From positions 62,001-126,000 of the forward strand of contig JBAIAA010000406.1 of the NCBI GenBank assembly GCA_037893245.1: a DNA stretch of 64,000 nucleotides, read 5' to 3'. Below the pieces are notes generated by a model, which was given only the letters and a program-made list of their open reading frames with translations, was not told the DNA's origin and searched no databases. The DNA comes from Crossaster papposus. Lineage: Eukaryota > Echinodermata > Asteroidea > Velatida > Solasteridae. The translations under genes and the position numbers were made by a program. Below, piece after piece: positions 1 to 12,200 of this stretch; within the stretch, counting starts at the first letter, position 1, and every line of letters begins with the position of its first letter.

Positions 1-86
1 TTGAGCCTAAGAAACACTTTTCGGTACTTTTTAACGTCAGATCACGAAACGGACTTACAACACTCCCAAATGGTCTATAGCGCACA
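1..86 (+). repeat. Monomer subtype B (AAGAAACAC ... AACGTCAG)
   Basis: The first unit of the window carries a linked set of variants. They are CCTAAGAAACAC in place of CCTAACAAACAC, ACTTTTTAACGTCAG in place of ACTATTTACCTTCAG, CGAAACGG in place of CGAAATGG, and usually ATGGTCTATAG in place of ATGCTCTATAG. The set travels together in many units across the array, with a sub-branch having GGTAC instead of GGCAC. AACGTC adds a fourth CpG. A rarer offshoot, GAAACTGAATTAC, begins at 1,681 and recurs at 6,416, 33,876, 38,094 and 63,662 among other places. This linkage shows that monomers are inherited as haplotypes rather than mutating independently. Confidence 0.85.
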
Positions 87-430
87 TTGAGCCTAACAAA
101 CACTTTTTGGCACTATTTACCTTCAGATTACGAAATGGACTTACAACACTCCCAAATGCTCTATAGCGCCCATTTAGCCTAACAAACACTTTTCGGAACT
201 ATTTACCTTTAGATCACGAAATTGACTAACAACACTCCCAAATGCTCTATAGCGCCCATTGAGCCTAACAAACACCTTTCGGCACTATTTACCTTCAGAT
301 CACGAAATGGACTTACAACACTCGAAAATGGTCTATAGCGCCCATTTAGCCTAAGAAACACTTTTCGGCACTTTTTAACGTCAGATCACGAAACGGACTT
401 ACAACACTCCCAAATGGTCTATAGCGCCCA

Positions 431-517
431 TTGAGCCTAACAAACACTTTTTGGCACTATTTACCTTCAGATCACGAAATGGAGTTACAAACACTCCCAA
501 ATGCTCTATATCTTCCA
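431..517 (+). repeat. 87-bp marker monomer subtype F (GGAGTTACAAACAC); first of 27
   Basis: One extra A gives GGAGTTACAAACAC, and the unit ends in AGCTTCCA (ATCTTCCA only in this first copy). The GGAG starts are at 481, 4267, 7796, 10293, 11842, 14082, 17351, 19848, 21397, 23637, 27081, 29490, 30953, 33105, 35773, 37323, 40163, 41626, 43436, 45933, 47482, 49722, 52993, 56867, 59276, 60739 and 62891. Intervals range from 1,463 to 3,874 bp, each a whole number of 86-bp units plus 1 to 4 bases. The spread shows the array has no single higher-order period. Repeated interval strings such as 2497-1549-2240 and 2409-1463-2152 mark the large duplications. Confidence 0.9.
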
Positions 518-1291
518 TTTAGCCTAACAAACACTTTTCGGCACTTTTTACCGTCAGATCACGAAATGGACTTCCAACACTCCAAATTGGTCTATAGCGC
601 ACATTGAGCCAAACAAACACTTTTTGGCACTATTTACCTTCAGATCACGAAATGGATTTACAACACTCCCAAATGCTCTATAGCGCCCATTAAGCCTAAC
701 AAACACTTTTCGGCACTATTTACCTTCAGATCACGAAATGGACTTACAACACTCCCAAATGCTCTATAGCGTCCATTTAGCCTAACAAACACTTTTCGGC
801 ACTATTTACCTTCAGATCACGAAATTGACTAACAACACTCCCAAATGCTCTATAGCGCCCATTGAGCCTAAGAAACACTTTTCGGCACTTTTTAACGTCA
901 GATCACGAAACGGACTTACAACACTTCCAAATGGTCTATAGCGCCCATTGAGCCTAACAAACACTTTTTGGCACTATTTACCTTCAGATCACGAAATGGA
1001 CTTACAACACTCCCAAATGCTCTATAGCGCCCATTGAGCCTAACAAACACTTTTCGGCACTATTTACCTTCAGATCACGAAATGGACTTACAACACTCCC
1101 AAATGCTCTATAGCGTCCATTTAGCCTAACAAACACTTTTCGGCACTATTTACCTTCAGATCACAAAATGGATTTACAACACTCCCAAATGGTCTATAGC
1201 GCCCATTGAGCCTAACAAACACTTTTCGGCACTTTTTACCTTCAGATCACGAAATTGACTAACAACACTCCCAAATGCTCTATAGCGCCCA

Positions 1292-1377
1292 TTGAGCCAA
1301 ACAAACACTTTTCGGCACTTTTTACCGTCAGATCACGAAATGGACTTCCAACACCCCAAAATGGTCTGTAGCGCACA
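1292..1377 (+). repeat. Monomer subtype C (CCAAACAAAC ... GGTCTGTAGCGCACA)
   Basis: This 86-bp unit has CCAAACAAAC instead of CCTAACAAAC, TTTTTACCGTCAG, GACTTCCAACACC instead of GACTTACAACACT, and GGTCTGTAGCGCACA at its end. The CTGTAG change destroys the CTATAG palindrome present in nearly all other units. The subtype recurs at intervals across the window, usually just after a unit with AAATTGACTAACAAC (subtype E). That fixed neighbour order makes it a useful phase marker for higher-order alignment. Confidence 0.85.
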
Positions 1378-2202
1378 TTGAGCCAAACAAACACTTTTTG
1401 GCACTATTTACCTTCAGATCACGAAATGGATTTACAACACTCCCAAATGCTCTATAGCGCCCATTGAGCCTAACAAACACTTTTCGGCACTATTTACCTT
1501 TAGATCACGAAATTGACTAACAACACTCCCAAATGCTCTATAGCGCCCATTGAGCCTAACAAACACTTTTCGGCACTATTTACCTTCAGATCACGAAATG
1601 GACTTACAACACTCGAAAATGGTCTATAGCGCCCATTGAGCCTAAGAAACACTTTTCGGCACTTTTTAACGTCAGATCACGAAACTGAATTACAACACTC
1701 CCAAATGGTCTATAGCGCCCATTGAGCCTAACAAACACTTTTTGGCACTATTTACCTTCAGATCACGAAATGGACTTACAACACTCTCAAATGCTCTATA
1801 GCGTCCATTTAGCCTAACAAACACTTTTTGGCACTATTTACCTTCAGATCACGAAATGGACTTACAACACTCGAAATGATCTATTAGCGCCCATTGAGCC
1901 TAAGAAACATTTTTCGGTACTTTTTAACGTCAGATCACGAAACGGACTTACACCACTCCCAAATGGTCTATAGCGCCCATTGAGCCTAACAAACACTTTT
2001 TGGCACTATTTACCTTCAGATTACGAAATGGACTTACAACACTCCCAAATGCTCTATAGCGCCCATTGAGCCTAACAAACACTTTTCGGCACTTTTTACC
2101 GTCAGATCACGAAATGGACTTCCAACACTCCAAAATGGTCTATAGCGCACATTGAGCCAAACAAACACTTTTTGGCACTATTTACCTTCAGATCACGAAA
2201 TG

Positions 2203-2546
2203 GACTTACAACACTCCCTAATGCTCTATAGCGCCCATTGAACCTAACAAACACTTTTCGGCACTTTTTACCTTCAGATCACGAAATTGACTAACAACTC
2301 TCCCAAATGCTCTATAGCGCCCATTGAGCCTAACAAACACTTTTTGGCACGATTTACCTTCAGATCACGAAATGGACTTACAACACTCCCTAATGCTCTA
2401 TAGCGCCCATTGAGCCTAACAAACACTTTTCGGCACTTTTTACCTTCAGATCACGAAATTGACTAACAACTCTCCCAAATGCTCTATAGCGCCCATTGAG
2501 CCTAACAAACACTTTTTGGCACGATTTACCTTCAGATCACGAAATG
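2203..2546 (+). repeat. 172-bp dimer repeated twice in tandem
   Basis: The pair CCCTAATG unit then AAATTGACTAACAACTC unit occurs at 2,203 and again at 2,375, exactly 172 bp later. CCCTAATG starts are at 2,216 and 2,388. The first copy has TTGAACC at 2,239-2,245 where the second has TTGAGCC. The doubled dimer is also present at about 34,398-34,741 and 38,616-38,959 within larger duplications. Elsewhere the dimer is single, for example near 6,955. This is the smallest duplication step that I could resolve in the array. Confidence 0.85.
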
Positions 2547-2581
2547 GACTTACAACACTCCCAAATGCTCTATAGCGCCCA

Positions 2582-2667
2582 TTGAGCCTAACAAACACTT
2601 TTCGGCACTATTTACCTTCAGATCACGAAATGGACTTACAACACTCCCAAATGCTCTATAGCGTCCA
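2582..2667 (+). repeat. Consensus-like 86-bp monomer (reference unit)
   Basis: This unit differs from the commonest monomer by one base near its end (GCGTCCA instead of GCGCCCA), so it serves as a reference. Its composition is about 27 A, 22 T, 11 G and 26 C for the consensus. CpG occurs in TTCGG, CACGAAA and AGCGCC. GATC occurs once, in CAGATCAC. The palindrome CTATAG lies near the 3' end. I see no convincing internal sub-repeat; AACAAACAC and TTACAACAC are only loosely alike. Because 86 is not a multiple of 3, reading frames rotate from unit to unit and soon meet stops such as the TGA in TTGAGCC. Confidence 0.9.
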
Positions 2668-3699
2668 TTTAGCCTAACAAACACTTTTCGGCACTATTTA
2701 CCTTCAGATCACAAAATGGATTTACAACACTCCCAAATGGTCTATAGCGCCCATTGAGCCTAACAAACACTTTTCGGCACTTTTTACCTTCAGATCACGA
2801 AATTGACTAACAACACTCCCAAATGCTCTATAGCGCCCATTGAGCCAAACAAACACTTTTCGGCACTTTTTACCGTCAGATCACGAAATGGACTTCCAAC
2901 ACCCCAAAATGGTCTGTAGCGCACATTGAGCCTAACAAACACTTTTCGGCACTATTTACCTTCAGATCACGAAATGGACTTACAACACTCGAAAATGGTC
3001 TATAGCGCCCATTGAGCCTAAGAAACACTTGTCGGTACTTTTTAACGTCAGATCACGAAACGGACTTACAACACTCCCAAATGGTCTATAGCGCCCATTG
3101 AGCCTAACAAACACTTTTTGGCACTATTTACCTTCAGATCACGAAATGGACTTACAACACTCTCAAATGCTCTATAGCGTCCATTTAGCCTAACAAACAC
3201 TTTTTGGCACTATTTACCTTCAGATCACGAAATGGACTTACAACACTCGAAATGATCTATTAGCGCCCATTGAGCCTAAGAAACACTTTTCGGTACTTTT
3301 TAACGTCAGATCACGAAACGGACTTACAACACTCCCAAATGGTCTATAGCGCCCATTGAGCCTAACAAACACTTTTTGGCACTATTTACCTTCAGATTAC
3401 GAAATGGACTTACAACACTCCCAAATGCTCTATAGCGCCCATTGAGCCTAACAAACACTTTTCGGCACTTTTTACGGTCAGATCACGAAATGGACTTCCA
3501 ACACTCCAAAATGGTCTATAGCGCACATTGAGCCAAACAAACACTTTTCGGCACTATTTACCTTCAGATCACGAAATGGACTTACAACACTCCCTAATGC
3601 TCTATAGCGCCCATTGAGCCTAACAAACACTTTTCGGCACTTTTTACCTTCAGATCACGAAATTGACTAACAACTCTCCCAAATGCTCTATAGCGCCCA

Positions 3700-3786
3700 T
3701 TGAGCCTAACAAACACTTTTTGGCACGATTTACCTTCAGATCACGAAATGGACTTACAACACTCGAAAATGGTCTATTAGCGCCCA
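3700..3786 (+). repeat. 87-bp marker monomer (GAAAATGGTCTATTAGCG); one of 9
   Basis: One extra T gives TCTATTAGCG and a 29-codon unit that keeps the reading frame into the next monomer. Copies are centred near 3776, 13503, 23058, 26502, 32614, 36832, 49143, 56288 and 62400. It carries CACGATTTACC upstream and is followed by a subtype B unit. The frame-neutral length explains why short open frames of 67 and 79 codons appear exactly here on the two strands. No codon-use bias, start context or conservation beyond the repeat itself supports translation. Confidence 0.88.
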
Positions 3787-6195
3787 TTGAGCCTAAGAAA
3801 CACTTTTCGGTACTTTTTAACGTCAGATCACGAAACGGACTTACAACACTCCCAAATGGTCTATAGCGCACATTGAGCCTAACAAACACTTTTTGGCACT
3901 ATTTACCTTCAGATTACGAAATGGACTTACAACACTCCCAAATGCTCTATAGCGCCCATTTAGCCTAACAAACACTTTTCGGAACTATTTACCTTTAGAT
4001 CACGAAATTGACTAACAACACTCCCAAATGCTCTATAGCGCCCATTGAGCCTAACAAACACCTTTCGGCACTATTTACCTTCAGATCACGAAATGGACTT
4101 ACAACACTCGAAAATGGTCTATAGCGCCCATTTAGCCTAAGAAACACTTTTCGGCACTTTTTAACGTCAGATCACGAAACGGACTTACAACACTCCCAAA
4201 TGGTCTATAGCGCCCATTGAGCCTAACAAACACTTTTTGGCACTATTTACCTTCAGATCACGAAATGGAGTTACAAACACTCCCAAATGCTCTATAGCTT
4301 CCATTTAGCCTAACAAACACTTTTCGGCACTTTTTACCGTCAGATCACGAAATGGACTTCCAACACTCCAAATTGGTCTATAGCGCACATTGAGCCAAAC
4401 AAACACTTTTTGGCACTATTTACCTTCAGATCACGAAATGGATTTACAACACTCCCAAATGCTCTATAGCGCCCATTAAGCCTAACAAACACTTTTCGGC
4501 ACTATTTACCTTCAGATCACGAAATGGACTTACAACACTCCCAAATGCTCTATAGCGTCCATTTAGCCTAACAAACACTTTTCGGCACTATTTACCTTCA
4601 GATCACGAAATTGACTAACAACACTCCCAAATGCTCTATAGCGCCCATTGAGCCTAAGAAACACTTTTCGGCACTTTTTAACGTCAGATCACGAAACGGA
4701 CTTACAACACTTCCAAATGGTCTATAGCGCCCATTGAGCCTAACAAACACTTTTTGGCACTATTTACCTTCAGATCACGAAATGGACTTACAACACTCCC
4801 AAATGCTCTATAGCGCCCATTGAGCCTAACAAACACTTTTCGGCACTATTTACCTTCAGATCACGAAATGGACTTACAACACTCCCAAATGCTCTATAGC
4901 GTCCATTTAGCCTAACAAACACTTTTCGGCACTATTTACCTTCAGATCACAAAATGGATTTACAACACTCCCAAATGGTCTATAGCGCCCATTGAGCCTA
5001 ACAAACACTTTTCGGCACTTTTTACCTTCAGATCACGAAATTGACTAACAACACTCCCAAATGCTCTATAGCGCCCATTGAGCCAAACAAACACTTTTCG
5101 GCACTTTTTACCGTCAGATCACGAAATGGACTTCCAACACCCCAAAATGGTCTGTAGCGCACATTGAGCCAAACAAACACTTTTTGGCACTATTTACCTT
5201 CAGATCACGAAATGGATTTACAACACTCCCAAATGCTCTATAGCGCCCATTGAGCCTAACAAACACTTTTCGGCACTATTTACCTTTAGATCACGAAATT
5301 GACTAACAACACTCCCAAATGCTCTATAGCGCCCATTGAGCCTAACAAACACTTTTCGGCACTATTTACCTTCAAATCACGAAATGGACTTACAACACTC
5401 CCAAATGCTCTATAGCGCCCATTGAGCCTAAGAAACACTTTTCGGCACTTTTTACCGTCAGATCACGAAATGGACTTCCAACACCCCAAAATGGTCTGTA
5501 GCGCACATTGAGCCAAACAAACACTTTTTGGCACTATTTACTTTCAGATCACGAAATTGACTAACAACTCTCCCAAATGCTCTATAGCGCCCATTGAGCG
5601 TAACAAACACTTTTCGGCACTATTTACCTTCAAATCACGAAATGGACTTACAACACTCGAAAATGGTCTTTAGCGCCCATTGAGCCTAAGAAACACTTTT
5701 CGGCACTTTTTAACGTCAGATCACGAAACGGACTTACAACACTCCCAAATGGTCTATAGCGCCCATTTAGCCTAACAAACACTTTTCGGCACTTTTTACC
5801 TTCAGATCACAAAATGGATTTACAACACTCCCAAATGCTCTATAGCGTCCATTTAGCCTAACAAACACTTTTCGGCACTATTTACCTTCAGATCACAAAA
5901 TTGACTAACAACACTCCCAAATGCTCTATAGCGCCCATTGAGCCAAACAAACACTTTTCGGCACTTTTTACCGTCAGATCACGAAATGGACTTCCAACAC
6001 TCCAAAATGGTCTATAGCGCACATTGAGCCAAACAAACACTTTTTGGCACTATTTACCTTCAGATCACGAAATGGACTTACAACACTCCCAAATGCTCTA
6101 TAGCGCCCATTGAGCCTAACAAACACTTTTCGGCACTTGTTACCTTCAGATTACGAAATGGATTTACAACACTCGCAAATGCTATATAGCGCCTA

Positions 6196-6283
6196 TTGAG
6201 CCTAACAAACACTTTTCGGGGCACTATTTACCTTTAGATCACGAAATTGACTAACAACACTCCCAAATGCTCTATAGCGCCCA
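6196..6283 (+). repeat. 88-bp marker monomer (TTTTCGGGGCAC); first of 10
   Basis: Two extra G bases give CGGGGCAC in place of CGGCAC. Copies lie near 6217, 9231, 13966, 18786, 23521, 26965, 44871, 49606, 52877 and 56751. Each is preceded by a unit with CACTTGTTACC and AACACTCGCAAATG ending GCGCCTA, so this is a two-monomer haplotype. The copy here differs from the others in the preceding unit, which has GCTATATAGC rather than GCTCTATAGC. None occurs in 1-6,100 or between 27,000 and 41,800. Confidence 0.88.
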
Positions 6284-9200
6284 TTGAGCCTAACAAACAC
6301 TTTTCGGCACTATTTACCTTCAGATCACGAAATGGACTTACAACACTCGAAAATGGTCTATAGCGCCCATTGAGCCTAAGAAACACTTTTCGGCACTTTT
6401 TAACGTCAGATCACGAAACTGAATTACAACACTCCCAAATGCTCTATAGCGCCCATTGAGCCTAACAAACACTTTTTGGCACTATTTACCTTCAGATCAC
6501 GAAATGGACTTACAACACTCTCAAATGCTCTATAGCGTCCATTTAGCCTAACAAACACTTTTTGGCACTATTTACCTTCAGATCACGAAATGGACTTACA
6601 ACACTCGAAATGATCTATTAGCGCCCATTGAGCCTAAGAAACACTTTTCGGTACTTTTTAACGTCAGATCACGAAACGGACTTACAACACTCCCAAATGG
6701 TCTATAGCGCCCATTGAGCCTAACAAACACTTTTTGGCACTATTTACCTTCAGATTACGAAATGGACTTACAACACTCCCAAATGCTCTATAGCGCCCAT
6801 TGAGCCTAACAAACACTTTTCGGCACTTTTTACTGTCAGATCACGAAATGGACTTCCAACACTCCAAAATGGTCTATAGCGCACATTGAGCCAAACAAAC
6901 ACTTTTTGGCACTATTTACCTTCAGATCACGAAATGGACTTACAACACTCCCTAATGCTCTATAGCGCCCATTGAGCCTAACAAACACTTTTCGGCACTT
7001 TTTACCTTCAGATCACGAAATTGACTAACAACTCTCCCAAATGCTCTATAGCGCCCATTGAGCCTAACAAACACTTTTTGGCACGATTTACCTTCAGATC
7101 ACGAAATGGACTTACAACACTCGAAAATGGTCTATAGCGCCCATTTAGCCTAACAAACACTTTTCGGAACTATTTACCTTTAGATCACGAAATTGACTAA
7201 CAACACTCCCAAATGCTCTATAGCGCCCATTGAGCCTAACAAACACCTTTCGGCACTATTTACCTTCAGATCACGAAATGGACTTACAACACTCGAAAAT
7301 GGTCTATAGCGCCCATTTAGCCTAAGAAACACTTTTCGGCACTTTTTAACGTCAGATCACGAAACGGACTTACAACACTCCCAAATGGTCTATAGCGCCC
7401 ATTGAGCCTAACAAACACTTTTCGGCACTTTTTACCTTCAGATCACGAAATTGACTAACAACTCTCCCAAATGCTCTATAGCGCCCATTGAGCCTAACAA
7501 ACACCTTTCGGCACTATTTACCTTCAGATCACGAAATGGACTTACAACACTCGAAAATGGTCTATAGCGCCCATTTAGCCTAAGAAACACTTTTCGGCAC
7601 TTTTTAACGTCAGATCACGAAACGGACTTACAACACTCCCAAATGGTCTATAGCGCCCATTGAGCCTAACAAACACTTTTCGGCACTTTTTACCTTCAGA
7701 TCACGAAATTGACTAACAACTCTCCAAAATGCTCTATAGCGCCCATTGAGCCTAACAAACACTTTTTGGCACTATTTACCTTCAGATCACGAAATGGAGT
7801 TACAAACACTCCCAAATGCTCTATAGCTTCCATTTAGCCTAACAAACACTTTTCGGCACTTTTTACCCTCAGATCACGAAATGGACTTCCAACACTCCAA
7901 ATTGGTCTATAGCGCACATTGAGCCAAACAAACACTTTTTGGCACTATTTACCTTCAGATCACGAAATGGATTTACAACACTCCCAAATGCTCTATAGCG
8001 CCCATTAAGCCTAACAAACACTTTTCGGCACTATTTACCTTCAGATCACGAAATGGACTTACAACACTCCCAAATGCTCTATAGCGTCCATTTAGCCTAA
8101 CAAACACTTTTCGGCACTATTTACCTTCAGATCACGAAATTGACTAACAACACTCCCAAATGCTCTAAAGCGCCCATTGAGCCTAAGAAACACTTTTCGG
8201 CACTTTTTAACGTCAGATCACGAAACGGACTTACAACACTTCCAAATGGTCTATAGCGCCCATTGAGCCTAACAAACACTTTTTGGCACTATTTACCTTC
8301 AGATCACGAAATGGACTTACAACACTCCCAAATGCTCTATAGCGCCCATTGAGCCTAACAAACACTTTTCGGCACTATTTACCTTCAGATCACAAAATGG
8401 ACTTACAACACTCCCAAATGCTCTATAGCGTCCATTTAGCCTAACAAACACTTTTCGGCACTATTTACCTTCAGATCACAAAATGGATTTACAACACTCC
8501 CAAATGGTATATAGCGCCCATTGAGCCTAACAAACACTTTTCGGCACTTTTTACCTTCAGATCACGAAATTGACTAACAACACTCCCAAATGCTCTATAG
8601 CGCCCATTGAGCCAAACAAACACTTTTCGGCACTTTTTACCGTCAGATCACGAAATGGACTTCCAACACCCCAAAATGGTCTGTAGCGCACATTGAGCCT
8701 AACAAACACTTTTCGGCACTATTTACCTTCAGATCACGAAATGGACTTACAACACTCGAAAATGGTCTATAGCGCCCATTGAGCCTAAGAAACACTTTTC
8801 GGTACTTTTTAACGTCAGATCACGAAACGGACTTACAACACTCCCAAATGCTCTATAGCGTCCATTTAGCCTAACAAACACTTTTTGGCACTATTTACCG
8901 TCAGATTACGAAATGGACTTACAACACTCCCAAATGCTCTATAGCGCCCATTTAGCCTAACAAACACTTTTCGGAACTATTTACCTTTAGATCACGAAAT
9001 TGACTAACAACACTCCCAAATGCTCTATAGCGCCCATTGAGCCTAACAAACACCTTTCGGCACTATTTACCTTCAGATCACGAAATGGACTTACAACACT
9101 CGAAAATGGTCTATAGCGCCCATTTAGCCTAAGAAACACTTTTCGGCACTTGTTACCTTCAGATTACGAAATGGATTTACAACACTCGCAAATGCTCTAT

Positions 9201-12200
9201 AGCGCCTATTGAGCCTAACAAACACTTTTCGGGGCACTATTTACCTTTAGATCACGAAATTGACTAACAACACTCCCAAATGCTCTATAGCGCCCATTGA
9301 GCCTAACAAACACTTTTCGGCACTATTTACCTTCAGATCACGAAATGGACTTACAACACTCGAAAATGGTCTATAGCGCCCATTGAGCCTAAGAAACACT
9401 TTTCGGCACTTTTTAACGTCAGATCACGAAACTGAATTACAACACTCCCAAATGCTCTATAGCGCCCATTGAGCCTAACAAACACTTTTTGGCACTATTT
9501 ACCTTCAGATCACGAAATGGACTTACAACACTCTCAAATGCTCTATAGCGTCCATTTAGCCTAACAAACACTTTTTGGCACTATTTACCTTCAGATCACG
9601 AAATGGACTTACAACACTCGAAATGATCTATTAGCGCCCATTGAGCCTAAGAAACACTTTTCGGTACTTTTTAACGTCAGATCACGAAACGGACTTACAA
9701 CACTCCCAAATGGTCTATAGCGCCCATTGAGCCTAACAAACACTTTTTGGCACTATTTACCTTCAGATTACGAAATGGACTTACAACACTCCCAAATGCT
9801 CTATAGCGCCCATTGAGCCTAACAAACACTTTTCGGCACTTTTTACCGTCAGATCACGAAATGGACTTCCAACACTCCAAAATGGTCTATAGCGCACATT
9901 GAGCCAAACAAACACTTTTTGGCACTATTTACCTTCAGATCACGAAATGGACTTACAACACTCCCTAATGTTCTATAGCGCCCATTGAGCCTAACAAACA
10001 CTTTTCGGCACTTTTTACCTTCAGATCACGAAATTGACTAACAACTCTCCCAAATGCTCTATAGCGCACATTGAGCCTAACAAACACTTTTTGGCACGAT
10101 TTACCTTCAGATCACGAAATGGACTTACAACACTCGAAAATGGTCTATAGCGCCCATTTAGCCTAACAAACACTTTTCGGAACTATTTACCTTTAGATCA
10201 CGAAATTGACTAACAACACTCCCAAATGCTCTATAGCGCCCATTGAGCCTAACAAACACTTTTTGGCACTATTTACCTTCAGATCACGAAATGGAGTTAC
10301 AAACACTCCCAAATGCTCTATAGCTTCCATTTAGCCTAACAAACACTTTTCGGCACTTTTTACCCTCAGATCACGAAATGGACTTCCAACACTCCAAATT
10401 GGTCTATAGCGCACATTGAGCCAAACAAACACTTTTTGGCACTATTTACCTTCAGATCACGAAATGGATTTACAACACTCCCAAATGCTCTATAGCGCCC
10501 ATTAAGCCTAACAAACACTTTTCGGCACTATTTACCTTCAGATCACGAAATGGACTTACAACACTCCCAAATGCTCTATAGCGTCCATTTAGCCTAACAA
10601 ACACTTTTCGGCACTATTTACCTTCAGATCACGAAATTGACTAACAACACTCCCAAATGCTCTAAAGCGCCCATTGAGCCTAAGAAACACTTTTCGGCAC
10701 TTTTTAACGTCAGATCACGAAACGGACTTACAACACTTCCAAATGGTCTATAGCGCCCATTGAGCCTAACAAACACTTTTTGGCACTATTTACCTTCAGA
10801 TCACGAAATGGACTTACAACACTCCCAAATGCTCTATAGCGCCCATTGAGCCTAACAAACACTTTTCGGCACTATTTACCTTCAGATCACGAAATGGACT
10901 TACAACACTCCCAAATGCTCTATAGCGTCCATTTAGCCTAACAAACACTTTTCGGCACTATTTACCTTCAGATCACAAAATGGATTTACAACACTCCCAA
11001 ATGGTCTATAGCGCCCATTGAGCCTAACAAACACTTTTCGGCACTTTTTACCTTCAGATCACGAAATTGACTAACAACACTCCCAAATGCTCTATAGCGC
11101 CCATTGAGCCAAACAAACACTTTTCGGCACTTTTTACCGTCAGATCACGAAATGGACTTCCAACACCCCAAAATGGTCTGTAGCGCACATTGAGCCTAAC
11201 AAACACTTTTCGGCACTATTTACCTTCAGATCACGAAATGGACTTACAACACTCGAAAATGGTCTATAGCGCCCATTGAGCCTAAGAAACACTTTTCGGT
11301 ACTTTTTAACGTCAGATCACGAAACGGACTTACAACACTCTCAAATGCTCTATAGCGTCCATTTAGCCTAACAAACACTTTTTGGCACTATTTACCTTCA
11401 GATCACGAAATGGACTTACAACACTCGAAATGATCTATTAGCGCCCATTGAGCCTAACAAACACTTTTCGGAACTATTTACCTTTAGATCACGAAATTGA
11501 CTAACAACACTCCCAAATGCTCTATAGCGCCCATTGAGCCTAACAAACACCTTTCGGCACTATTTACCTTCAGATCACGAAATGGACTTACAACACTCGA
11601 AAATGGTCTATAGCGCCCATTTAGCCTAAGAAACACTTTTCGGCACTTTTTAACGTCAGATCACGAAACGGACTTACAACACTCCCAAATGGTCTATAGC
11701 GCCCATTGAGCCTAACAAACACTTTTCGGCACTTTTTACCTTCAGATCACAAAATTGACTAACAACTCTCCCAAATGCTCTATAGCGCCCATTGAGCCTA
11801 ACAAACACTTTTTGGCACTATTTACCTTCAGATCACGAAATGGAGTTACAAACACTCCCAAATGCTCTATAGCTTCCATTTAGCCTAACAAACACTTTTC
11901 GGCACTTTTTACCCTCAGATCACGAAATGGACTTCCAACACTCCAAATTGGTCTATAGCGCACATTGAGCCAAACAAACACTTTTTGGCACTATTTACCT
12001 TCAGATCACGAAATGGATTTACAACACTCCCAAATGCTCTATAGCGCCCATTAAGCCTAACAAACACTTTTCGGCACTATTTACCTTCAGATCACGAAAT
12101 GGACTTACAACACTCCCAAATGCTCTATAGCGTCCATTTAGCCTAACAAACACTTTTCGGCACTATTTACCTTCAGATCACGAAATTGACTAACAACACT

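Larger units (their letters stand above)
1..1613 (+). repeat. Duplicated block, copy at offset 3,786
   Basis: Subtype order from 1 to about 1,613 is repeated from 3,787 to about 5,399. The shared string includes the subtype F unit at 481 and 4,267 and the CTTTAGATC unit near 1,498 and 5,284. The offset is 44 monomers plus 2 bases, matching the two +1 monomers spanned. Seen differences include ATATCTTCC at 507 against ATAGCTTCC, and a G/A change in CAGATCAC near 5,374. The copies part near 1,614, where one has CTCGAAAATGG and the other CTCCCAAATGC. Confidence 0.85.

Noticed and set aside
3650-3889. Open frames of 67 codons (+) and 79 codons (-), identical at eight sites (3650, 13377, 22932, 26376, 32488, 49017, 56162, 62274)
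   Set aside because: They are satellite read-through over about 2.5 monomers. They stay open only because an 87-bp, frame-neutral unit sits there. The predicted peptides are themselves 29-residue repeats, the frames overlap antisense, and a ninth sister copy at 36,706 has stops in both.
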